From Ahaetulla prasina (taxonomy: Eukaryota; Chordata; Lepidosauria; Squamata; Colubridae), in the NCBI RefSeq assembly GCF_028640845.1, contig NC_080542.1, positions 133,427,080 to 133,491,079 of the forward strand: DNA of 64,000 nt, in the 5' to 3' direction. Of this stretch, positions 44,573-55,011 are shown piece after piece. Numbering within the stretch: the stretch's first letter is position 1; every line of letters begins with the position of its first letter. A program made the translations under genes and the position numbers. The notes beneath the pieces are model-generated. The model ran no database searches. It was not told the DNA's origin and saw only the letters and a list, made by a program, of their open reading frames with translations.

Positions 44573-45395
44573 ATAACATAATAACAGAGTTGGACGGGAC
44601 CTTGGAGGTCTTCTAGTCCAACCCCCTGCCCAGGCAGGAAAACCTACACCATTTCAGACAAATGGCTATCCAACATTTTCTTAAAAATTTCCAGTGTTGG
44701 AGCATTCACAACTTCTGCAGGCAAGTTGTTCCACTTATTGATTGTTCTGTCAGGAAATTTCTCCTTAATTCTAAGTTGCTTCTCTCCTTGATTAGTTTCC
44801 ACCCATTGCTTCTTGTTTTACCCTCAGGTGCTTTGGAGAATAGTTTGACTCCCTCTTCTTTGTGGCAACCCCTGAGATATTGGAACACTGCTATCATGTC
44901 TCCCCTAGTCCTTCTTTTTATTAAACTAGACATACCCAGTTCCTGCAACCATTCTTCATATGTTTTAGCCTCCAGTCCCCTAATCATCTTTGTTGCTCTT
45001 CTCCGCACTCTTTCTAGAGTCTCAACATCTTTTTTACATCGTGGAGACCAAAACTGAATGCAATATTCCAATTGTGGCCTTACCAAGGCATTATAAAGTG
45101 GTATTAACACTTCACATGATCTTAATTCTATCCCTCTGTTTATGCAGCCCAGAACTATGTTGGCTTTTTTGGCAGCTGCTGTACACTGCTGGCTCATATC
45201 TAAATGGTTGTCCACTAGGACTCCAAGATCTCGCTCACAGTTACTACTGTTGAGCAAGTTACCACATATACGGTACCTGTGCATTTTGTTTTTTTATTTT
45301 TGCCTAAATGTAGAACCTTACTTTTTTCACTGTTGAATTTCATTTTGTTTGTTAAACTTGGAACAGTTTCTTGAAGCCTGGCAGAAGCCTGGGGC
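44573..45395 (-). mobile_element. CR1 LINE, best-preserved copy
   Basis: Starts (minus strand 3' end) with an ATAATAACAGAGTTGG tail and the CR1 signature, and extends into the RT thumb region near 45395. It includes a 192-codon frame (44706-45284). Confidence 0.88.
44706..45284 (-). pseudogene. CR1 reverse transcriptase, thumb and C-terminus
   Basis: 192 codons. Blocks in order: [116 protein letters not shown]. These follow the palm in CR1 ORF2; the palm and endonuclease are lost through 5' truncation. Near 44745 a short loss after LRRNFLT moves the final WNNLP block out of frame. Confidence 0.85.
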
Positions 45396-45480
45396 ATAAC
45401 ACTGGCCGCCTGGCAGCCCCAGAAGGTGTTTTTTTGTCAGTCCACGCCTTACCAAAAGTCTCCTTGCAATTCCTTAAAAG

Positions 45481-46675
45481 TTAGAATAGAATAGAATAGA
45501 ATTTTATTGGCCAAGTGTGATTGGACACACAAGGAATTTGTCTTGGTGCATATGCTCTCAGTGTACATAAAAGAAAAGATACGTTCATCAAGGTACAACA
45601 TTTACAACACAATTGATGATCAATATATCAATATAAATCATAAGGATTGCCAGCAACAAGTTATAGTCATACAGTCATAAGTGGAAAGAGATTGGTGATG
45701 GGAACTATGAAACGATTAAGAGTAGTGCAGATTCAGTAAATAGTCTGACAGTGTTGAGGGAATTATTTGTTTAGCAGAGTGATGGCCTTCGGGAAAAAAC
45801 TGTTCTTGTGTCTAGTTGTTCTGGTGTGCAGTGCTCTATAGCGTCGTTTTGAGGGTAGGAGTTGAAACAGTTTATGTCCAGGATGCGAGGGATCTGCAAA
45901 TATTTTCACGGCCCTCTTCTTGATTCGTGCAGTATACAGGTCCTCAATGGAAGGCAAGTTGGTAGCAATTATTTTTTCTGCAGTTCTAATTATCCTCTGA
46001 AGTCTGTGTTTTTCTTGTTGGGTTGCAGAACCGAACCAGACAGTTATAGAGGTGCAAATGACAGACTCAATAATTCATCTGTAGAACTGGATCAGCAGCT
46101 CCTTGGGCAGTTTGAGCTTACTGAGTTGGCGCAGAAAGAACATTCTTTGTTGTCCTTTTTTAATGATGTTTTTGATGTTAGCTGTCCATTTGAGATCTTG
46201 CGATATGATAGAACCCAGAAATTTGAAGGTTTCTACTGTTGATACTGTGTTGTCAAGTATTGTGAGAGGTGGAAGTATGGAAGGGTTTTTCCTAAAGTCT
46301 ACCACCATTTCTACGGTTTTGAGTGTGTTCAGTTCCAGATTGTTTTGGTTGCACCACAAGGCTAGTCGTTCGACCTCACGTCTATATGCGGATTCGTCAT
46401 TGTCTCGAATGAGACCAATCACTGTTGTGTCATCTGCGAACTTCAGTAGCTTAACAAATGGATCATTGGAGATGCAGTCATTGGTATACAGAGAGAAGAG
46501 AAGTGGGGAGAGCACACAGCCTTGGGGGGGGCCTGTGCTAATTGTACAGGTATTTGATGTGATCTTGCTTAGCTTCACCTGCTGCTTCCTGTTTGTTAGG
46601 AAGCTTGTGATCCACTTACAAGTCTGTTCTCCTTCAAAAGAGATTATCGTTTTCTGATTGATTCTCAAAGGGACT
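45481..46675 (-). mobile_element. L3/CR1 LINE, longest copy
   Basis: Starts with a TAGAATAGAATAGAATAGAAT tail on the plus strand (45483-45503), then the 3' UTR and RT. Its 5' break is at about 46675, so it covers RT palm to 3' end. Confidence 0.88.
46075..46668 (-). pseudogene. L3/CR1 reverse transcriptase, palm to thumb
   Basis: 197 codons. GPPQGCVLSPLLFSLYTNDC (46-65) and LLKFADDTTVIGL (74-86, catalytic Asp pair at 79-80) identify the palm. WCNQNNLELNTLKTVEMVVDF, ETFKFLGSIISQDLKW and LRQLSKLKLPKELLIQFYR follow. After a stop at 46075 (TGA in the GIIES region) the rest continues downstream in the same strand (45763-45957: PSIEDLYTARIKKRAVKIF ... SFFPKAITLLNK). The first palm Asp and the whole endonuclease are missing. 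Confidence 0.85.
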
Positions 46676-46726
46676 GTTTTATTTCTTTTGAATTTTCCTC
46701 GGAGGTGCTTATGAGCTACAGGTTTA

Positions 46727-47200
46727 CAGGTAGTCCTCGACTTGCAACTGCAACTGGACCCGAAATTGCCACTGCTAAGTCATTATGTGAGGTTCGTCCC
46801 ATTTCACAACCTCTCTTGCCACCATTTTTAGGTGAATCGCTGCAGTTGTTAATGGCACGGTCTTTGATTGAATCTGGCTTCCCCATTGATTTTGCTTGTT
46901 GGAAGGTCACAAAAAGAGGATTGCATGCCTTAGGACACAGCAACAGTCGTAAGTATGAGTCAGTTGCCAAGCATCTGACTGTTGACCACATGATCATGGG
47001 GATGCTGCAAATATCCCAGGACTCTGCAGCTGTCATAAACATATGCCAGCCACCTAAGTGCCCGAATTCCGATCTTACGATCATGGGGATACTTTGATGG
47101 TTGTAGGTGGGAAAAAAAGGTCATAAGTCACTTTTTTAAAAAGTGCTCTTGGTAACGTCAAAAGATCACTAATGACTGGTTGTAAGTCAAGGATTATCTG
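46727..47200 (+). mobile_element. Tigger/pogo-like MITE, well preserved
   Basis: Left end CAGGTAGTCCTCGACTTG, right end GTAAGTCAAGGATTATCTG, with TA on each side (46725-46726, 47201-47202). This is the clearest copy for defining both ends of the family. Confidence 0.8.
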
Positions 47201-47396
47201 TATTGTGAAAAGGAGAGATCAGCCCCTATGGTGGGGAAGATGTTTTCTCTTTTGCACCTCTCCATCAGAAAAGGCCCCCTATTTCATGGGTGAAATGCTT
47301 CCATTTTGGACTGGATCACCCGATCCGGTAGCGATGGTGGCCAATGGTTCGGAGAACTGGTAGCAACAATCCCTGCCCCCACCTTCCCTCCGCATG

Positions 47397-47525
47397 TCCA
47401 GCTGAGCCGCACGATCATCAGAAGGTTGTTTTTACTTTAAAAAGCATTTTTTCTTTGGCTGAAAAAATGCTTTTAAAAGTAAAAAAAAAAAAAGCACCTC
47501 TGATGATCGCATGGCTCAGCTGGGA
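47397..47525. repeat. Small AT-rich palindrome
   Basis: CAGCTGAGCCGCACGATCATCAGA at the left is mirrored by CTGATGATCGCATGGCTCAGCTG at the right. The inner arms TACTTTAAAAAGCATTTTTTC and GAAAAAATGCTTTTAAAAGTA also mirror. Confidence 0.8.
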
Positions 47526-47609
47526 TTGTCAGAACCTTTTCAAAACATTTTTTCTACAACCTCTTTGGCCAAAGAGGCTGTTAAAAAAAACCTTTTAAGG
47601 GGTTCTGGC

Positions 47610-47735
47610 AGGGGTGAAATCTAAAAATGTTTGCTACCTATTCTGTGGGTGTGGCTTGGTGGATGGGTGTGTCATGTGCCCACTCAGTCACAACCCCTCC
47701 CACCAAGCCACGCCCACAGAACCCAGTAGGGGAAA
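47610..47735. repeat. ACCGGTTCT-type hAT-like MITE piece, palindromic
   Basis: CAGGGGTGAAATCTAAAAA then ATTCTGTGGGTGTGGCTTGGTGG, mirrored by CCACCAAGCCACGCCCACAGAAC. A matching opposite end, TTTACATTTCACCCTG, lies at about 49132-49147, so these may be the two ends of one element that encloses the GC-rich foldback. Confidence 0.6.
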
Positions 47736-48841
47736 AAATTAATTTCTATTCTGCCTTTTCCCTTTCCCTCGCCACCTGTTTTCCCTTCACCTAGGCCCCA
47801 GAGGCGCCACCTGCCTCAACAGGGTCGGGAAATGCACCATTCCCCAACTACGGCCTTTCTCCAGAGCTGCCACCCACTCACCGTCTGCTCGCTGCCTGCT
47901 CGCCCTTTGCCTTTGGTCAGGGGCCGGGGCCCAGGGACGCCCCATTCCCTGAGGCTCTGGAGTCGCCCCCTGCTCGCTGCTTCCTCAACCGGGTCGGGGA
48001 ATGCACCATTCCCCAACACCAGCCTTGTCCCGGAGCTGCTGCCTGCTCTTTCTTCGCCACGCGGCATATACTTACTTTCCTCCAGCGGCTGGCTGCCAGG
48101 AAAGGCAAACGTCCAAAAGTTACCAGAGTTGCTCTCCTTGAATATGCCGTCTTGTTCTATGTGCCGGCTGTGCAAGCGCACACCCAACCTGCCGCTAATA
48201 AATAAATGAAATAAATGGTGTGCGCTTACGCAGCCGGTGCATGGAACAAGCAGCAATGGCGGCGGCATATTCAAGGAGAAGGACTCCAGTAACTTTTGGA
48301 CGCTTGCCTTTCCTGGCAGCCAGCCGCTGGAAGAAAGTAAGTATACGCTGCGTGGTAAAGGAAGCGCGGGCAGCAGCTCCGGGACAAGACTGATGTCAGG
48401 GAATGGTGCATTCCCTGACCTGGTTGAGGCAGGCGGCGAGCATGGGGTGGCTCCGGGGTCTCAGGGGAATGAGGTATCCCTGGGCCCTGACCAAAGGCGA
48501 AGGGCGAACAGGCGGCGAGTGGGCAGCAAGTGGGTAAAGGAAGAGCAGGTGGCGGCTCCAGGGAAAGGACGGAGTCGAGGAATGGTGCATTCCCTGACCC
48601 GGTTGGGACAGGTGGCGGCTCCAGGGCCTCGGGGAATGGGCCCCGGCCCTGACTGAAGGGCGAGCAGGTGGCAAGCTGCCTTCCCAGTGTTCTGGTATCC
48701 AGCTTGCAAAGGCTGGACTGTGGGCCGTGGAGTGGTTCGGGGGCATGGCCAGCCAGCGATTGCTACCGGATCAGCGAACCAGAACCAATCTCCGCTATCT
48801 ACTCTCCCGATCCGGTCCGATCCAGTAGCATTTCACCCCTG

Positions 48842-49147
48842 GGTTCTGGTGATCAGGCAACTCAGCTGGGATCGTCATAACCCTTTCAGAGCATTTTTTC
48901 TACAAGCTCTTCGGCCAAAGAGGCTGTGAAAAAAGAGTTTTTAAAAGGCTCCTCTGGTGCTGAGTTGCCTGATTATCACAGGCTTTTAAAAGCATTTTTT
49001 TACAAACTCTTTGGACGAAGAGGTTGCAGAAAAAATGTTTTTAAAAGTAAAAAAAAAAGTTAGCCATACCCACCCAGTCACATTAAACCCCCCCCCAACA
49101 AGCCACGCCCACAGAACCAGTAGTAACAAATTTTACATTTCACCCTG
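48842..49147. repeat. Outer flank of the foldback, AT-rich inverted blocks
   Basis: Repeats GGCAACTCAGCTGGGATCGTC, TTTTTTCTACAAGCTCTTCGGCCAAAGAGG and TTTTAAAAG blocks already seen at 47515-47600, plus an inverted GCTGAGTTGCCTGATTATCAC. Ends at AAGCCACGCCCACAGAACC and a MITE end. Confidence 0.55.
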
Positions 49148-49228
49148 CCCTACTTCCCAATGCTTTCAGATCTGAAGAAGATCCAAGGAACATCCCTGAT
49201 AGTTGGGACTGAACTGAAGGGCGAGAAA

Positions 49229-49455
49229 CAGAGGTGGTATTCAGCCAGTTGGGATTGATTCGCCCGAACCAGTAGCGGAAATCGTGGGTGGCCGTCCACC
49301 CGCCCCGGCTCTATGCTATCCTATTTAGGCATGCTTTTGAGGCTGGTACATGTGTGGAAGGCAGATACACACAAAAAACCAGGGGCAGGTGCACATGAAG
49401 CAAGTGTGTGCATGCGCGGCGAACCGCTGGTAACACAATCTAAAACCCACCACTG
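49229..49455. mobile_element. hAT-like MITE
   Basis: Left end CAGAGGTGGTATTCAGCC, right end AAAACCCACCACTG. Flanks GCGAGAAA (49221-49228) and GTGAGAAA (49456-49463) give an 8-bp duplication with one mismatch. Confidence 0.75.
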
Positions 49456-49516
49456 GTGAGAAAGCAGGAAGTTTGTAAATAATGGAAGAGAAAACTAAGA
49501 CACCTTGGTTGCCTTT

Positions 49517-50089
49517 TGTTGTGGTGCATCAGCAGTCAAGGAGCTGGCAACGGAGTCAGACAGCGATGAGGCTGAGGTGGAGCCAGGGCCATTGGGAAGT
49601 GAAGTGCGGACACCAGAGCCTCCAGAGACTTGATAGTAGTGAGGCAGAGGAACAGGAGGAGCCTGTTCCTAATGCACGCATGAGAAGAGCTGCCAGAAGG
49701 CAAGCACAGCTCAAGCAGAGAGGACAACTCGGCAGTAGGGCCAAGAGATGATTGGCCCCTTCCATAAGGCTTATGGAAGCAGACCACCTTTGTTTCAGCT
49801 TTGCTAGTGTTTCAGCTTTGCCGGAAAACAACATTGTAGCTGCATCTTCTGCTTCGTCCTCTGCTTCGTGTACGTCTTTCTTTTTGTGGCTTCTGGACGT
49901 TTGGCAGGAAGGGCCTTTGGCAATTTGCCTAATTGGACAAAGGTTTGTGAGATAACTGAGGAATTTGTTTTGGGAGGCATTTGTTTTACTTTGAGTTGAA
50001 CAACTCTGGGAATGAAGTAATTCCTAGCTGTTTGAATAAAGTTTGTTTTTCCACGGACTAAGTTTATTACACCTACTTGGTTCACAACA
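49517..50089 (+). mobile_element. Solo LTR (family shared with 22203-22795)
   Basis: 573 bp, TGTTGTGG to CACAACA, with a perfect 5-bp duplication CCTTT (49512-49516 and 50090-50094). An AATAAA polyadenylation signal lies at about 50034-50039, inside TTTGAATAAAGTTTG. Blocks such as AGAGCTGCCAGAAGGCAAGC match the other copy. No interior is left. Confidence 0.85.
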
Positions 50090-50094
50090 CCTTT

Positions 50095-51454
50095 ATATCA
50101 GTCCAAGAATATACATTCTACTTTCTATCTTGAGTAACTTCACTTAGTCTTTCAGATGTTTATGAGTGGGTGCCAAATGCTCCTACCTTAAAATTGCACA
50201 CACTCATTCACTTCTCACTTACCTGTGTCCTCACCATTGTGTCAATCAAAAGGATTCAAACCCTTACAGAAAAGTTCTTAACTCAACTTGAAAGCTCAGT
50301 TGTACTGTATCCCCGCTGTCCATCAGGTGATAAATGGATGTCTATAGTGCTTATTGGAAAAGCAGCAAAGAGCTTAAAATTAGCAGTTGGACCATTAGAA
50401 GAAGTTTTCTCTCTTATCTGTCCCTCCACCACTGATCTTTCCCCCCACTGCTGTGCATATTTAAAAGAGAAAGAGCGTGCGTGGTAGTTGCCTAGCAACT
50501 GATTGATTTCTCATTGGAGGTGACTGATGATTCTTCCTGGGGTCACAAATATAAGTCCTCGGTCCTTATGGGGTGATGGACAATTTGGGAAAGCAGCCAT
50601 ATTAAAAACAAGAAACAAACCCAATGTGATAGGTCAGGATTCACCTATCTGTGAAGGTTTGGGGGCGTGCATGTCTGGGGACGGGGAGAGGAAGATTTTG
50701 CAATTTTGCTCTTCTGTTCCTCTGATCCAAAAGTTGTCTCCTCTTGTAATTGCACGATTTTAACCAAGAAGAGCATTGGGCGCTGTCCTAAATTTCATTG
50801 CTTTTTCACGGTTGCTGTGGGCCTATGCTCACAGCATCTCATAATGCACCATTTTTACGATTTGAAGGCAATAACATGTTGGCTTTTATAGTTGCCTCTT
50901 TTACCATAGCAGAGCTGTCCCCAGAGCAGGGGGAAATAAGGGGAGGGGGGCTGATTCATAGTGCTAAGTAACCTTGCCTCTTATAAATGACTGCCATCGT
51001 GTTCTGAAATAGCTCGAAGAGTTGTCGGCCGAAGTGGAGTGGGGGTGAGATTGGCTTTAAGGGATACTGGAGAAGGAGCAGTGGGTGGATGGGAAGAAAT
51101 GGCAGGGAAACTCTTAGTTCTTCAGAGCACTGTGTATATCTGGCACTGTTGTTTCTCCAAGGGCAAAATTGCCCGTAATGGGTTCAAAAGCAATAAGAAC
51201 AGTTAAAAATATAATATATATTCACGTGCTACGTTTAGGACTGGGCTGGCAATGATCCATGTTTGCATCCCACAGTCACAGGAGGCCACTGGCCGTCATT
51301 AAAAAAAAATCAATATGACGTCCCATGAAAATAAAGGGAAGGAGACCTAATTTAAATACCAAAACAATTAGGAATTAAGTAGATATAAATTGGAGAAACC
51401 CTTTGAGTTTGGGATCCTTTTGCCAGCCCCACTTTCGCTTGCAATGCTGAATTA
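50095..51454. other. No gene seen; unique DNA
   Basis: About 1.4 kb of non-repetitive sequence. A 105-codon plus frame (50170-50487) and its 71-codon minus shadow have no recognisable domain. The stretch 50880-51130 is G-rich with AGGGGAGGGGGG (near 50939). Confidence 0.4.
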
Positions 51455-51915
51455 TAAAGCTTTGAGGGGTTCTAATCCAATCCCTTGTTCAAGCAGGAGA
51501 CCCTATACCATTTCAGACAAATGGCTTTAAAACCTCCACAGATGGGGCACCCACACCTTCTGCAGGCAAATTGTTCCAATACTTGTCCTTCCTGCTAGGA
51601 AATTTCTCCTTCACTCCAGGTTGCTTCTCTCCTTAATTAGTTTCCATCCGTTGCTTCTTTTCCTGCCTCCAGGTGCTTTCTAGCAGTAGTGGGATTCAAA
51701 TCCGGGCACTACCAGTTTGCTAATGGTAGCACGCGGATGTGCATGCATGCTTTGGGAGCATATTTGATGACGGGTGGGCAGAGCCTCCTGCTGCAGCTAC
51801 TACCAGTTCGCCCGAACCAGGGTGAACCGGGAGCAACTCACCACTGCTTTCTAGAATAGGTTGACCCCCTCTTCTTTGTGGCAAACTTTCAAATATTGGA
51901 ACACTGCTATTGTTC
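51455..51915 (-). mobile_element. CR1 LINE, old copy, split by a MITE
   Basis: TTCTAATCCAATCCCTTGTTCAAGC (the tail), ACCATTTCAGACAAATGGC and GGCAAATTGTTCCAATAC lie to the left. After the MITE, GAATAGGTTGACCCCCTCTTCTTTGTGGCA resumes. It is more diverged than the other CR1 copies, so it is the older host. Confidence 0.8.
51684..51846. mobile_element. hAT-like MITE in CR1, perfect 8-bp duplication
   Basis: 163 bp, CAGTAGTGGGATTCAAA to CAACTCACCACTG. Flanked by CTTTCTAG at 51676-51683 and 51847-51854, the same bases that occur once in intact CR1 copies (GGTGCTTTGGAGAATAG region). This fixes the insertion order: CR1 first. Confidence 0.85.
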
Positions 51916-52351
51916 AAACCTTATCCTTTGTTTGATTTCTGTATGAAGTGAGCTTCTGTTCTAGCGCTTGCATTCATCAGGAAGAAAGTAAGACATGGCC
52001 AACCAGCAAAACGGATGAGCTGAGTGATAAAAGAAATCCATAATTACCACTTGAGGGTAAGACAGGGAACTGATGGAACTGGGGAAGAGGGAGAAGTTGG
52101 ATTAATTCTGCTGACCTTCCCTTGCACGGTCATTATTCTTTAAGGAGATCAATTGGAAGGAGGTCAGGAAACCATTCTGAAGATGCCTGTTCTTTAGGAC
52201 CAAGCATGGGGAAAAACTATTTTAATCAATTTTATTGCACTGCCAAGGTTTGCAAGGAAAAATGGCCATGACACAATGATATCTCTCGAAAGATGGGGCT
52301 GGAACAGTGACAAATTAAAAATAAAAATCCCAAAATGAGACATAAAATAGA
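51916..52351. other. No gene seen; unique DNA
   Basis: Unique sequence. A 72-codon minus frame at 52194-52412 is hydrophobic but shows no family. Confidence 0.35.
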
Positions 52352-52471
52352 TAGTAGGTGATGTTCGACTTACAAACATCCAAAAAAAGTGACATATAAC
52401 TGGTCCTCGCACTTATAACTGACACAACATCCCCACAATCACATGATAAAAACTTGGGTGATTGGCAACCT

Positions 52472-52538
<67 letters not shown>

Positions 52539-52844
52539 TGTGTGTTTCTTGCCACAGTTGTTAAGTGAATCACTGTAGTTGATAAGTTAGTCACCCGGTT
52601 GTTAAGTGAATCTGGCTTCCCCATTGATTTTGCTTGTCAGGAGGTCACTAAAGGGGATCACATGACCCTGGGACACAGCAATGGTCATAAGTATGAACCA
52701 GTTGCCAAGCGTCTGAATTTTGATCACGTGACCATGGGGATGCTGCAAAGGTCATAACTGTGAAAAACAGTCATAAGTCACATTTTTCAGTGTCATAACT
52801 TTGAGTGGTCACGAAATGAACTGTTGTAAATCAAGGACTACCTG
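52352..52844 (+). mobile_element. Tigger/pogo-like MITE with internal microsatellite
   Basis: Left end TAGGTGATGTTCGACTTACAA, right end GTAAATCAAGGACTACCTG. A compound (GT)n(GA)n(GT)n run at about 52471-52543 sits in the middle, where other copies have none. Confidence 0.75.
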
Positions 52845-52849
52845 AATTT

Positions 52850-53094
52850 ACAAGGGTTGTAACATCCCAGGATTATTTGCAATTTTCTCAACCAGCTTCC
52901 AACAAGTAAAGTCAATGGGGGGAGCTGGTTTCACTTAACAACCACATGATTCATTTAACATCCGGAGTGATTTGCTTACCAACCATGGCAAAAAAAAAAA
53001 AGATCATAAAATCAGGAACAACTCATTTAACAACTGCCTTGCTTAACAACAGAAATTCTGATTCCAGTTGCGGTTGTAAATTAAGGACTACCTG
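52850..53094 (-). mobile_element. Tigger/pogo-like MITE
   Basis: Starts six bases after the previous one. The right end GTAAATTAAGGACTACCTG is followed by TA. The interior CTTAACAACC / CATTTAACAACTGCC runs in the opposite orientation to the neighbour. Confidence 0.65.
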
Positions 53095-53096
53095 TA

Positions 53097-53765
53097 CTTT
53101 AAGCCTATTTTACTTACAAGCCATAGAAATGGTACTGTTAGTCTTTGAAGGTTTTATATTCAGGCTAGGCACTGAAAAATGACCACATATGCTCTGTCCC
53201 AAGAATGTTCTATTCACATTTAACAGACATAATGATTTTAGCAGTATAAAGCGAAACAAAGCAAGGGTTTTCTGGAAATACTTACGTTCCAGTAAAAATT
53301 TACTCTATGTTTTCCAGTAATCAAAATTCCTAGTGAAAATCATTGGAGTCTTGGATACCAATATCTTGCTGTCCTTAAATTTCTACTTACATATTTACTG
53401 TCATCTCTGTGAGTTTGCTGCTGCCTGCTGGTGATATGACAATAGTGATCAAACCAACTTTCATACGAGCTTAGTGTGAACCTAATTTTTGTTTTTAAGC
53501 TTCCAACATATTATAATCTGGTCTTTTATTTCATGTTTAATGTGGTTTCAAAGTGATAGTTACACACTCCACAGTAGTAAACTTAAGCTTTCTTGTGCTG
53601 TACCGCATTACATTATTGTTATGGTTCACCGCACAGTCAAATGTTTAGAGTGGATTTGGCATTTTTATTCACCTATCGAATCCTTTTCAAGGACTGGGAT
53701 AGGCAGATGTTGAGTTTGGATGTTGTTAAAGATGTTTTTGCAGAATTTAAGCAATTCCAAGTAAA
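53097..53765. other. No gene seen; unique DNA
   Basis: AT-rich unique sequence; frames of 60-74 codons without a domain. Confidence 0.35.
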
Positions 53766-53911
53766 AACTACCTTTTGCAATTGACTGGTGGTGATTTTGT
53801 CAATGCAACGGTGTTCGGTTGCATTGTTTTGGGATTAAACCCAAAGTATCTATTATTATTTCCTTTCTTTTTCTACTGTTTGTCAGGTCTTTGTACTTTA
53901 TTTGTACATTG

Positions 53912-54118
53912 AGCCTCAGTGGTGCAGTGGTTAGAGTGCAGTACTGCAGGCTACTTCTGCTGCCTACTGGCTGCCTGCAAATCCCACCAGTCTCAAGCCT
54001 TCCATCCTTCCAAGGTCGGTAAAATGAGGACCCAGATTGTTAGGACAATATGCTGACTCTATAAACAACTTAGAGGGAGCTGTAAAGCACACTGTGTTTA
54101 AGTGCTATTGCTATTATT
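53912..54118 (+). mobile_element. Snake tRNA-derived SINE (GCTATTGCTATT tail)
   Basis: Head TGGTGCAGTGGTTAGAGTGCAG (A-box-like TGGTGCAGTGG), a weak B box near CAAATCCCACC, body CCTTCCATCCTTCCAAGGT and AAAATGAGGACCCAGATTG, end AAGTGCTATTGCTATTATT. It sits within the R4-like LINE; the LINE frame KELEK / KYKDL resumes on either side. Confidence 0.8.
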
Positions 54119-54284
54119 ATTTTCTCCAGTTCTTTATCTTCTATTCTGCTGTCTCCAGGTACTGCCACATTCACTATCCAAACTTTTCTGTGGTGCTTAT
54201 TGCTGATTGTTAAGTCTAGGGTATTATGTGGAAGGTGCCTGTCTGAATTCTAAAATCCCAGAACATTTCAGCTTCTTCCACTTT

Positions 54285-54587
54285 CTATGAATTTCTCCAT
54301 TTTATGGTCCCTCTAGTTCTTGCTTGCAGCCAAATGGTATTTCTTGCAGATCTTCCAATGCACGTTGTTGCTATTTTGTCATGCCATTGTTTGTAGGCAA
54401 TCTGTGCAATCTTCTTACAACAGCTCACAAGGTGGTCCACTGTTTCTTCAGCTTTTGCCATGCAGAGATGACACTGGCTGGCTGTTGCTGTCTTATCAAT
54501 TCTGGCTTTGTATGCATTTGTTCTTAAGGATTGATCTTCTGCATTAGCCCCTCTGTCTCTTTCTTCAAATTTCCTGCTCTTAACCAT
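54285..54587 (-). pseudogene. R4-like LINE zinc-knuckle region
   Basis: 100 codons. QSLRTNAYKARIDKT is followed by CHLCMAKAEETVDHLVSCC, a Cys-X2-Cys...His-X4-Cys knuckle that precedes the endonuclease in R2/R4-type proteins, then KIAQIAYKQWHDKIA. The upstream Met lies next to a WQWLRAG-type block (about 54590). The frame ends at a stop before the endonuclease motif. Confidence 0.65.
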
Positions 54588-54682
54588 TGCCAGGTCTTGT
54601 TATTATCTGCTTTGTCTGCTATTTATATATAAGTATATATACACACACACACATACTGTATATAATGTGTATACAGTATAAT

Positions 54683-54939
54683 GTAGGTCTTTGGTTATTT
54701 GGGTTTTCTTTCACATAAAATTGGAAGTGTCTTGGCGATGTTTCAACGCAGTCTCATTCGTCATCTTCAGGCTTCAACTTCGTGCTTCTAGGAGCAATGT
54801 GTGAGAAACAGCTGCAATCACACATTGCTCCTAGAAGCACAAAGCTGAAGCCTGAAGATGACGAATGAGACTTTGTTGAAACATCGCCAAGACACTTCCA
54901 ATTTTATGTGAAAGAAAACCCAAATAACCAAAGACCTAC
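54683..54939. repeat. Foldback family B: near-perfect 257-bp palindrome
   Basis: Arms of ~121 bases (54683-54803 and 54817-54939) around a 13-base loop, with about five mismatches by eye. The ends are GTAGGTCTTTGGTTATTTGGG and its mirror CCCAAATAACCAAAGACCTAC. ACTGTATATAATG occurs on both outer sides (54655-54667 and 55008-55020), a possible target duplication or a simple-repeat artefact. It is inserted in the R4-like LINE. It would form a very stable hairpin as RNA or single-stranded DNA. Confidence 0.82.
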
Positions 54940-54968
54940 ATACAAACACCCGCAAAAACCTCAGAAAA

Positions 54969-54971
<3 letters not shown>

Positions 54972-55010
<39 letters not shown>
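54972..55010. repeat. (CA)n microsatellite
   Basis: About 19 units at the edge of foldback B. Confidence 0.95.

Positions 55011-55011
<1 letters not shown>

Larger units (their letters stand above)
47287..48841. mobile_element. Foldback DNA element with 400-bp arms, GC-rich
   Basis: The outer ends are GGTGAAATGCTTCC (47289) and inverted GTAGCATTTCACCCCTG (48825-48841), both followed inward by GATCCGGT-type blocks. Inside lies a long inverted repeat: left arm about 47800-48183, right arm 48218 to about 48680, with a 34-base AT-rich spacer. By eye the arms are about 85% alike. The arms are much richer in G+C and CpG than anything around. No transposase is seen. Its origin is unknown to me. Confidence 0.65.

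Noticed and set aside
47816..48274. GC-rich frames of 116-152 codons as host genes
   Set aside because: They lie on the arms of an inverted repeat and appear on both strands through mirror symmetry; only the short exon-like part is kept as a finding.
50170..50487. 105-codon open frame in unique DNA
   Set aside because: No recognisable domain, signal peptide or conserved motif; chance length for this composition.
54850..54890. Functional hammerhead ribozyme
   Set aside because: An extra base at the start of stem II and no suitable NUH cleavage site; kept only as a weak motif observation.
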